NCBI GenBank assembly: GCA_036583965.1
Contig: JAZBQD010000019.1
Span: 2,471,006-2,535,005 of the forward strand
DNA length: 64,000 nucleotides
Direction: 5' to 3'
Source of the DNA: Prunella strophiata
Taxonomy: Eukaryota > Chordata > Aves > Passeriformes > Prunellidae
In this document: one piece after another, positions 48,077-58,200 of the stretch
Layout of the letters: each line of letters opens with the position of its first letter
How positions within the stretch are numbered: the first letter of the stretch is position 1
Translations under genes and position numbers: made by a program
The notes under the pieces: generated by a model
Told to the model about the DNA's origin: nothing
Seen by the model: the letters and a program-made list of their open reading frames with translations, nothing else
The model's database searches: none

Positions 48077-48275
48077 CTTGGCCACCCCTCAGTGCTCGGG
48101 CTGCTACGGTTCCCTGGCTGGCACCGAGAGCGGCAGCGCCGCGGACAGCGCGCCCTTGCTCTGCGCCGCTGGCGGCTCGGAGACCAACCACCACCAGCCA
48201 CAGCTCCCACCCTGCCCCACAGAACTGAGGAGGCTCCCTCTCTTCCCAGACTGGCACTCATGTATAGGATTGTAA
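48077..48275 (+). CDS. GPR137C: GPR137C exon 7, terminal coding exon
   Basis: Joined in phase to GG of exon 6, it reads GLATPQCSGCYGSLAGTESG, then SAADSAPLLCAAGGSETNHH. This parallels the human tail (SLGWYG ... TDTAPLLFTCS ... NHHSLY). As assembled the frame then runs on through unrelated residues to TAA at 48273-48275. In the neighbouring frame, a HSSHPAPQN ending with TGA at 48226-48228 matches the family's terminal PQN, so one extra base in the CCACCACCAG stretch (about 48188-48200) is likely. The exon is present once in the window and serves both copies. Confidence 0.85.
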
Positions 48276-50545
48276 CCTGGTTTTCCTCTTTTCCTCCTCT
48301 CCCCCTGAAGCATCTAACTCATGACACAAACATTCCACTACCTGCCGCAGCTGCGTGCGGGACTGAGCCCATGGGCTGCAGGCAGTTAAGTCAGAGAACT
48401 GTGACTTTAAGGTACCATGTAGCAAAGTGAAGCTGAACTCTCTGGAAGCTTTTTTTTTTTTTTCTTCTTGGTCTGGTCTTCAAGATGTTGGCAGCTAAAT
48501 GCACCAGAGCTTCCTCACTAGAAAAGAAACATCAAATGCATATTTGCACTTTTATCTGCACACTTGGAAGGAACGAATCTCGCTCGGGCTGTGCTTGGCC
48601 TGAGACTGTTCTAGTTACTGTTTTAATTGCACATCCTAGAGCTGGGAGAGGCACTGGCTTCTGCAAAGACGTGTTCCCTGAAGGACTCTGCATCCTGCCT
48701 CCCTGGCAGCAGGGAGCTCTGTCTGGGCAGGGCCCCCGGTGCTGGATGCTGGAGTTTACTGTGCCATATTCCCACCTGGCAGGGCTGGGTGAGGCCTCGG
48801 GGCTGGGGGGGTCTTGCTCTGCCTGCTGGTCCCACCTGGCTGCTGCCCTGTCCTACCTGGGCCTGTGGCTCAGGGCTGAGTGAGGTCAGTGATTCCTGCT
48901 GGCCTCATGATGACCCCACTGGCCCGTGGCAGAGGGACAGGGCTGGCTTTTCCCTGCAGGGAGAGGCTGGAGCTGGCTCAGCAGGAGTGTGTGTGCAGGA
49001 ATGTGTGTGAATCCAGGGCTGCTGCACCCCCTGGGTGCTGGGAGCAGCCCTGTTCCCCTCCTTGTTGCCCACAGTGGGGCTCCCCTCGTCCCCCTCAGTA
49101 TTAAATTGCATTTAGCAGATAACCAAGAGTTTTAACCTGAAGTGAATGTGAACTGCTGGGTCCCCACTGAGGTGCAGGAGGTGTGTGGCTGCCTGTGAAA
49201 CGTTGCTGTTGCAGAAGGAAGGGGCAGAAACCACAGGGCTGATCCTTGGGCTCCTTACTCTGCCCTCCCCATGGACCTGGGGCCTCCCAGAGCTGGGAGT
49301 GCTGGGACAGGTCCCTCTGTCTTTCCTTAACCAAAACAGCCAAGTTTGACCTAGCCTGGGCTCTTTAGAGATGAGGCTTGGTGTTATTCCTGGCTTGTCC
49401 CTGAGCCAGCTGTGGGGATGAGCAGAGCAGCTTTGGATAAAGGCACTGGTGCAGGGAAGGGGCTGCTCTGTCTGTGGGGCAAATCCACCCTGGCACTGCT
49501 GTTAACCTGCCTCGTGCTGCTCCAGCCCCAGTGTGACACTGGGGGACAGGGAATGCTGTGCTGGGCCAGCAGCTGGCAGCTGGAGGGACCCTGGGGCAGC
49601 CTCAGTGGTGAGAGCTGTGAGAGCAGCCCCAGGGCATCCCCTGGGCCCTGGGGCTGTGCTGAGCTCAGTGTCACTTGTCCCACTGCCCTGTCCCTGTGTG
49701 TGGCCTGTGCTCTCCCTGCTGGCCCAGAAAAACAGCCAGTCCTGCTTCTTTTTTGGAGAAGGCAAAGATGGCAACTCTCAGCACAGCCCTTGCCCGAGTC
49801 CCTGCCCCAGAGCTCCAGCCCAGCTGCTCCCCTGTCTCCTGGCAGGAACAGGCTGCTCCATCTCAATCCCTGCTTGGCTTATGGCAGAGCTGGTGAAGGG
49901 CCAGGCACTGTCACCCTTCCTTCTGCTCCCATAAGCCTCCAAAGACAGCAAGTGACACTCGTGGCCCCTGTTCTTGCTTAAATTCCAAAGCACTAGGAGC
50001 ACTTTAAGTTTTACTTTGGAGGAAAAGGAGTGTAGTGCAAAAACAAACAAAAAAAAATTAAAAAAACCTACAAAATCCAAGGGCTACAGGCTCATTGTTC
50101 CTCTTGCACTGAAGCACACACCCACACTTCGATCTTCCTGGATTTTTTGGGATGGCAGTCAGGGCAGTGAGCTCCTTGCTGGTGGGCCCCTGAGCGAGTG
50201 GCCAAGAGTTTGGGTTTTGCTCCTTTGTCCCAGGTGACTGCTCCTGCTGGGGCTGGTCCCGTGTTTTACTGAAGTAATTTATAGCTGAGAAGTTACAAGG
50301 ACTTTTTTAATGCATAGTTGCCTTTCATTAAACTTTCTTTTGGGTTTTTTTTTTGGTTTATTGTGGGGTGGGGTTTTTTTGGGGTTTTTTTTTGGTATGG
50401 TTTAACAGTGTTCTGGCTTTGCAGGCGGGCAGCAGCTGCTGCCCCAGGAGCTGTGGCCAATGAATGTACCTATTTGTTCTTCACTAAACTGTAACCAAGC
50501 ACTACTCTGTTGAAATAAATTGGAAAAAAAAAAAAAAAAAAAAGA
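48276..50545 (+). other. GPR137C: Probable 3' UTR of GPR137C
   Basis: About 2.3 kb follows the stop, with no further splice-supported coding sequence, and ends at an AATAAA (50514-50519). T- and G-rich runs at about 50348-50400 precede the signal. No CR1 is recognisable inside it. Assignment as UTR rests on position and the poly(A) signal only. Confidence 0.5.
50514..50519 (+). terminator. GPR137C: Poly(A) signal AATAAA, GPR137C
   Basis: AATAAA followed within five bases by a genomic run of about 20 A (50524-50543). An earlier ATTAAA-type hexamer lies at about 50327. The A run could cause internal priming in cDNA data, so the exact cleavage site is uncertain. Confidence 0.6.
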
Positions 50546-51824
50546 CTTTCTGTGCTGGGATGGCTCCCAGGGTCACCCAGCCAGCTCCAGGTGTGGCCCT
50601 GTGCCCTGCCAGGACCTGGCACATCCCATTGCTCTGCTGCCACAGGGCTGGGAGCTCTGGGATGGGCTCTGAGGCTGAGCTGGGGGTGGCACAGGGGCTT
50701 TGTCCTCTGCTGTTCCTCTGGGTGCAGCCCTGAGGCAACAGCTGGAGCTGTGCCAGGGGAGGATTAGGTTGGAAATCAGGAAAGGTTCTTCCCCCAGAGG
50801 GTGCCCAGGGAACATTCCCAAGGCTGGCAGAGCTCCAGGAGTGCTTGGACAACACCCCCAGGGATGCCCAGGGTGGGATTGTTGGGGTGTCTGGGCAGGG
50901 CCAGGAGCTGTGCTGGTCACTCTGTGACCCTTGTGGGCCCCTCCCAGCTCAGGGAGGCTCTGCTGGGATTCTGTGATTCCATCTTGGGAGGTGCAATGTG
51001 CTCAAACCAGTGTCCCAAGAGCCACTTGTGGCCAGGGGCTGTGCTCTGTCCTTCCCAGGACTGGCACCTCCAGCCCTGGAGCTTCTTTTTCCTTTCCCAG
51101 CTTTATCCACATCCACACAGCCTTGATTGAGCCAAAGAGCAGCAGCCTCCTGCTCTCCCTCATGTTTTAGGGTGGAAAGCAGAGGGGTTTGCACACAGAT
51201 CCAGGCTTGGGGGTGTTGGATTTTTTCCCTGTTGGATTTTGGATGGTGCAGTCAGGGCTGGCTCCATCCCTGTGGGGCAGCAGGAACAGGGATCTCACCT
51301 TTATTCCTGTGGGGCATCCATGGGTTGTGCCCAGCCTGTGCCAGCAGCTCTGCCCCCCTGCCTGGCACATCCTTTCCCTTTTTAGCTCCCAAAAGAGGCC
51401 AAAGCCACTGGCCCAGGCTGGGAGGGGCAGGAAGGGCAGGAGAAGGCTGGGAGTGGGCTCCTGGCAGCAGCTGCTGCCCCACAGACACTCTGGCACAGCT
51501 GAGGGTGGGTTCTGCTGCTCCTCAATGAGCAATGGCAACTTCCAGGTGCCACAGGGGAAGAGCTGGGGCTCCTCCAGCCATGGATCATCCTCCAGCCATG
51601 GATCATCCTCCAGCCATGGATCATCCTCCTTGGTGCATCTTCCCAGCCTCCAGTGGGTGCAAGGAGCACCAGGAGCTGCCTGGTCCCACAAGAAGAGGAA
51701 TTCTGAAGAAGAAGGAATTCACCTTGGGACAGCAGCAGCTCCTGCAATGCCCTGAGGTTGTTTTTTTATGCAGCAGGAAGTTGGTGTAGGCACACTGTGA
51801 GTGAGGGGCTGGAATGATGGAGCA
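50546..51824. other. Convergent intergenic spacer
   Basis: This 1.3 kb lies between the 3' ends of GPR137C (+) and ERO1A (-). It contains a sense CR1 3' fragment (about 50720-50980, with 'ggttggaaatcaggaaaggt' and 'ccagagggtgcccagggaac') and three tandem 18-bp units at 51573-51626. No gene is seen. Confidence 0.7.
51573..51626 (+). repeat. 18-bp tandem repeat, three units
   Basis: Three perfect copies of 'tccagccatggatcatcc' at 51573, 51591 and 51609. Since 18 is divisible by three, they create repetitive open frames on both strands that are not genes. Confidence 0.95.
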
Positions 51825-52156
51825 GACAAGGAATTTCCCCCAAATTTATTCAATGGCACAGTTCTTGCCCCACCTCCATCTTCCAAGGGCAAGGCCATGG
51901 GTCTGATCCATCCAATAGCACAGCAATATTTCAAAGAGTTATTCCAAATGATCTTCCAATATATAAAATAAAGATTTACATACAGTCCCCACTTTTATAC
52001 CAAAAAAATAGCTTTTTTTTTTCCCCTTGTACAAAATATCTCCTCAGCAGGTTACAGACAATGATGGGACAGAGGCCCAGCAAGTGGTTTCCATGGTTTA
52101 AGTCAGAGTGGTGGAATGATGGTGTTTGTCCTCAGATCTCTCTTCCTCCACTGACT
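51825..52156 (-). other. ERO1A: Probable 3' UTR of ERO1A
   Basis: It runs from the intended stop codon (TGA, 52159-52157) to about 20 bases past an AATAAA on the minus strand (51850-51845). No coding similarity. Human ERO1A uses a much longer 3' UTR, so further downstream poly(A) sites cannot be excluded. Confidence 0.55.
51845..51850 (-). terminator. ERO1A: Poly(A) signal AATAAA, ERO1A
   Basis: Plus-strand TTTATT, giving AATAAA on the minus strand about 310 bases after the stop codon. Confidence 0.5.
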
Positions 52157-52217
52157 TCACCTCATGTTTTGTAAGAGATTCCTAAAGTTTTCCAGTTCTT
52201 TCACGCTGGTTGAAACC
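52157..52217 (-). CDS. ERO1A: ERO1A exon 16, terminal coding part
   Basis: Acceptor CACACAG| at 52218-52219. In the expected frame it reads [19 protein letters not shown] and stops at TGA 52159-52157, closely matching the human C-terminus. As assembled, exon 15 ends one base out of step, and this exon would be read as [11 protein letters not shown] followed by TAG. Confidence 0.88.
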
Positions 52218-55200
52218 CTGTGTGCAAGGAAAGCAAAAGGGAAATGTTACAGCAACATTCATTATTTAAAATCTGGGAGAAAGGGGCTGTATCCAGCAAA
52301 GCTTCCAGCAGCTCTTGGGAAGAGAAGATTTGGAATTCCAGCTAAATTAGGTTGAGGTTACAACCAGGCCCTTCACTAATTCCCCTGCCTCTTTTTAAAG
52401 CAAACACTGGGAATCACAGTGGAATAGGATGTTAAGGAACTCATCCTTGGAAAAACCTGTCAGCCAGAAACTCAACATCACAAAGAGCTCACAAAGTATA
52501 ACCAGAGTGTCCTGAAATCCCCTCCTCAAGGCCTCATTATCCTCCTTTTCTGACAAAAACTCCTCATCCACAGAGGCTGCACTGATGGATTCCTGTTAAA
52601 TGCCATCATGATCTGGGAATGAACAGGGGGAGAGGCCTAAGGAAAGCAGCCCTTGCCTGGGACAATGTGCTCCAAGGACAGAGCCACACGAGTCCCTTAA
52701 AAGTGATGAAATTCTTTGTATCTTAGCAGAAATGCTTCCTTGAATTCCTTACAGAAATAGAAGGGAATATTTTAAATAATTAAAATATTTTTTAAAGAAT
52801 GTTTTAAATCATTCCAATTGTTGTACTCCATACCAACACCTGACAAGAGCAAGAGTCCCCACCAAAACTGCTGGGAACTTGACTGAAATTAGAGCTCAAA
52901 CTGGATGTAACACAGCAGCTCATGCAAAAGGAGAGGGAAAAGTCTCAGACTCACCTTCCAAAAGGCATTAAATAAGGCCACAATTTCTTGTCTGGTCAGC
53001 TGGAATCCATAGGAAGGGCCACTCTCAGGAATCTTCTCGATGAGGTTCTCTGAGAAGAGGATCTTCAGTGCTGTGCCCAAGCCCTGTGTCTGTGCAGGGG
53101 TCAAAGAGGATCCTTGAGCAGCAGCATTCAAACCTCCCTCCACCTGGGCAGCACCCCTGAACAGGGCAAGAGGGTTTCACCTGCCCAGGCTCTGCACCCC
53201 TCCCCTCTCTGGGGTCACCCCAGAGCTCCCAGGCACTGCTGGCAAATCTCACCTGCAGCTTCCCCCACAGCCGACACTTGAAGCAGCCAACACAGTCCAT
53301 GATCTTGGAAATGTTCTTAAAGTGCAGCCTGAATTCCTCCTGGGGGAAAAGACATTCATGTTGGTCATGGTTAGGCACTAATTAGGGTTCTTTCCAGGTG
53401 TTAATTTGAATTAATCCTGGAATTCAGTGGGACTCAGGTAGGGGAAAGCCTCCTTGGCAGAAATTACCTTTAGTTTGGCAGCTTCCTTTTTATTCCCTGC
53501 AAAGAAGGAGTTTTCATCAAAATGCAGAGGGAAGGACCTGGAAGGGAATGATGAGAGTTTGATTTCTGCCCTCCTTGGTTGGATGGCTGCAGTCAGGGGT
53601 GGGCACAAACAGAGGTGGGAGCCACTGGACATCTCCAGAGGTGTTTCACTCTGACATCCAACCCCAAGGAATGGAATGAGATGGTTTAAGGTCCCTTCCA
53701 ACCCACACCACCCTGGGATTTTATTTTCTCTTCAAATTTGTATTGACTGTACTCCAATTTGTATTTGATTGTATTTTCTCTTCCAATTTGAGCTGGCATC
53801 TCATCTTGGAGACATTTTCAGCAATTGCTCAATGCTTTTTAAGCAGTTTTGACAGACAGAAGCACAGGAGGGTGATGAGATAAATCAAACACTGATCACT
53901 TTAGGAGACACCCATTTCTGTCTGGTTCCAGTATCTTCCATTCCTTTCACTCCAAACTCCATCCAACAGCCCAAACCTCTGCTACCAAGATATTGAGGAT
54001 GTTTTTCTAGTTGCAAACACGAAGCCAGGCCTGGTATCCCACAGATGAGTCACACAGGTAGCCAATTTTAGGGCTGACACGTAGGCAGTTATTAAATTCA
54101 ATTCTGCTAAATCCAAAAGGCAGCCAAGGCTATTAAACCGTGGGACTAATTAAACTGGGGGACTAATTACCCAAATTCTGTAATTTGCATGCAGATATTA
54201 TTAATGTGCTCCCAGCAAAACTACACTTCTGGTTTCATGTCCCTGCTCATGGCAAGGGGGCTGGACTAGATGACTTTTAAAAAGGACTTCTCCAACCCAA
54301 ACCATTCCATGTTTCTGTGATTCTGCTGCACAAATCAGTCCAGGAAGAACCCAGAACCTGCCTTTCTAGGAGCTCTACATGTCAAGCACACTCAGAGATC
54401 ATTCCAGTGGCCCTGTCCCCAGGCACTGAGTGCAATTACTTGGCCAGATGGAGAATTTCCAGCAGCAGGTGTTTCATCTCTGCATCCTGGCTTTTATTCC
54501 CGGTGTACAGCTGGAAGCCTGGGCGCTCAAAGAAGGGCAGCACTTTGGAGAGGGCCCTCAGCTCAATCAGGTACAGAAAATAAAGATTTTTGAGTCTTCT
54601 GGGCCCTTCCCCTCTGGTGAGGACTTCATCAAACCTCTGCTGGAACTCCGTGACGTTGGGGCCCCATTTCTTCTCCGACCACGAATCTGAGACAGAAACA
54701 AACCCCAAAGGCATGAGAGGTTCAGGGCTTTGGCTCTGGTTCATCTCCTCCCTCCAGGGAAATGGTGAAATGGGATTCCAGCCAGGCAGATCCCAGCTTT
54801 TCCAAGCCACTGACCCAAAACCACAGAGTCATTAAGGTTGGAAAAGATCTCTCCAAGATCAGCCTTTGACTGAGTCCAACCTCTGAGTGCCACATCCAGT
54901 CATTCCCTGAACCTCCAGGTGTGCTGATTCCACTACTTCCCTGGGAAACCCCTTCCAGTGCTTGACAACCCTTCCAGTGAAGAAATTTTGCCTGAAAATT
55001 GTTCAAGGGAGGCATGATTGTAACTCAATTCAAACCCCAGCAGACTTTTTCAGGTAATTCCTGAAACTTCCTAAGGAACAGGGACACCTTAGGAGAATTC
55101 CTGATGATATGGAAAAACAAGAATGGAGGAAACTGGCCTCTATTTTCCATTTTCAAGCCCACAAAGAATATTTCTGTTGCTCATTTTACCTTGTATTTAA

Positions 55201-58200
55201 GATTATTCTATAAAATACTTAGTGGAAGATATAGAAGTCATACCAAGCTGATGCTGCAGCCCCAGCTCATCTCTTGCCTCTTTCCCACATTATCCCATCT
55301 CCCAACTCCAACCTGGCCTGACTCACATCCAGGTGAGGTCCAAGTGGGCTGTAAGCACTTAAATACAATTATTTAGTTAAATCTAAATGATTGGCCCAAA
55401 TTCCAACAGCTATCACCCTGGGGTAAAAATGGGGATTCCTCAGACAGGTATTTATGGACTAAAGCACAGGAAATGGAAATGGGAATGGAAATAGGAATGG
55501 GAATGGGAATGGAAATGGAAGGGGAAATTGAAATGGAAATGGAAGTGGAAATGGAAATGGAAGTGGAAATGGAAGGGGAAATGGAAATGGAAATGGAAAT
55601 GGAAATGGAAATGGAAATGGAAATGGAAATGGAAATGGAAATGGAAATGGAAATGGAAATGGAAATGGAAATGGAAGTGGAAGTGGAAATGGAAATGGAA
55701 ATGGAAATGGCTGCTGGAGATGGATCAATGGCCTTGGGAAAGCCCAGCCAAGCACTTCCCAGCCCAGGTGAGGTTATTGCTGGACTGACCATCATAAAAC
55801 CAGGCTGGGAAGGGACAGCCTCGACCCACAGCTAGAAACCCACTCCAAAATAACCCTGGAGGAAGAGCAGAGGGAATATTTGCTGGAAATGCTGGTACAG
55901 AACCTGGCCCAGCCCCTGTCAGACCTGGAGGCAGGTGGCAACTGCATCCCTAGCCCTGTTACAGCAGCTGGGTGCTGGAAGAGCACAAACAGGCCTGAGT
56001 CCTGCTGGAACAGGCTCCAAGCAGCTTTCAGCAGAGCCATGGAAGTGTCAGCTCTGCAGTGAGGCAGGAGAGCTGGGCAGGAAGCAGGATTTACCTTGCA
56101 GGAGGTACCTGGCACTCAGGTGGATGTTGATGCTGGCATGGAGACCAGAGATGAGCCTGTAGAAAGCTCTTTTCTCCACACACACCCCTGCAAAGAAAAG
56201 GGCAGTTTGAGGCACTGAAAGCACCCACTGGATTTTCAATCCTCCTGGCTGGGAGGCAGGAATCTAATCCCACTGACAGTGGCCACTAATCCCACCCAGT
56301 CCCTGGCCATTTCTTGTCCATCCCAGGAGGAGCAACCACGTTCAGAGCAAGGATTACCTTTGAGCCACTTGTAAAACGTGTGCCCTGGAAGAAAGGAAAA
56401 CACATCAGTGAGGGTACAGCCCAAGCCTGATGCCCTGAATCCACCTCCAGGCTGGCCCCAGAGGACCCTCTGCCCACTCCAGCTTGCAGAAATTGGGAAA
56501 GGAGCATTAAAGGGGCATGAAAAGAGTTTCCCTGCCCACCCTTGTGACTGATGCTGCTCTAACATGGCATGGCAGCAGCTCAAAGCAGCACGTGGGCTTC
56601 CCCCAGGGGGCTGGGGGGGCAGAACAGCCCAGTGCTGGGAAAAACAAGGATCAGGGATTGCTTTCCTCTTCTGGGCACAGTGGGGAGAGGGATATTTTTA
56701 TAAAACAAACAAACCAACCAACCAAAAACCCACAGAGTGCAACCGAGCGTGCAGAGTGCCACAAGTCAGGGTTTCAGTGTCCCTGCTCTGTGCATGGAAA
56801 TGAGCTGGAGATCAGGATTTGGGGATGGTTTGGAGACAAGAAGATGTTGTGGGGAATGGAGAACTCCAGGGAACAGCCCTTCCCAGGGCTGAGGGAGCTG
56901 GGCACCCTACAACTCCAGATAATCCCAATTTGGGATTAGGAGTCTGTTCAAAGCTTTCCCAGTAACAAGCACTGAAAAAAAAACCCAGGACAATTCCTGC
57001 TCCCAAAGGCTTCTCACACTTGAGTGACTGCCTTCAGACTGGGCTTGTGCTGTTAAAAAAATGCTGCTGGACTTTTGGAGCCCTTCACATGAGGATGGGC
57101 TGGCACAGGGAGCTCACAGGGATCTCCTCTTCACTCTGCTGAGCAGGGACAGGGCCCAGGGAAGGGCTGGAGTGTGCCAGGGAGGTTTGGGTTGGATTTC
57201 AGGGAAAGTTCTTCCCCCAGAGGGTGCTGGCACTGCCCAGGGAATGGGCACAGCCCCAGGGCTGCCAGGAGTGCTTGGACAACACTCCCAGGGTGGGATT
57301 GTTGGGGGTCTGTGCAGGGCCAGGAGTTGGACTCTGATTTTTGTGATCCCACTCAGGATTTCCTATGATGCCATGACTCCAATTCCTGGTTTGCCTGGTG
57401 AATAATTTTGCTAACCAGGTGCATTATCTAATGGCCCAGCCTGTGACAGCAAGATCAGGACACCCCACTTGTTTCTGTTATCAGTAAAAACAAACAGTGC
57501 CACTCACCTCCATCATCTCCTGGGGGAAAAAAGCAAAAGTGGTGCAGGGAGAGAGAGAAAAAGAGAATAAAAACATTACACAGGACCAACATTAAGCTCC
57601 AAAGCACAAGCACTGCTCTGCTCATCTGCTCTGACAGGAGAAGGATCCTCTCCAGGGAGGTTTGGGAATGTTCTGAACACAGAAAAACTCCAAGTGCAGC
57701 ACTGAGGACACAGGATGAGCAACAGTGCTGAGTAACCTGACCCGTGCAGGAGGGATCAATATTTGCCAAGGAAGTAAAACCTGATATTTGCAGGGACACT
57801 GCCCATCTCCTTCAGCAGGAGAAGAGCCACTCCTTCACAGCAGGGGGATAAACACCTCCATAATCTAGGGGGAAATGAGGAGATGGTGCTGCTGGAGGTT
57901 GATGAGGTTCTCTTGTTTCCAAACCCCTTCCCTGCTTTCACTGACCCTGCCTGGCCTTGGCTCTAGGGCAGAGCTGCTCCTCCTGGGTGCTCTCCATGGA
58001 GGATCCCAGCCAGGCTCTCATTTCCATCATCTCAGGTGCTTTGGCACTGCCAAGGTCACACCAGGGACCCAGGGAGAGCTCAGGGGTCAGCCCTGCTCCC
58101 AGCCCCTCCAAACTCACCTTTTTTCCTCCAGGACTGGAAGATCAGACATTCTTTTTCCACAATGGATGCTAGAAAAACCCACTTCCAGGTGCCACAAAAT

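Noticed and set aside
51571..51630. Repetitive peptide frames (MDHPPAMDHPPA / DDPWLEDDPWLE)
   Set aside because: They are translations of the 18-bp tandem repeat in the intergenic spacer.
55373..55835. Open frames of 86-140 aa made of repeating EMEMEM, KWKWKW, ISISIS or FPFPFP
   Set aside because: These are translations of the GGAAAT hexamer repeat; a 6-bp period without stops is open in most frames.
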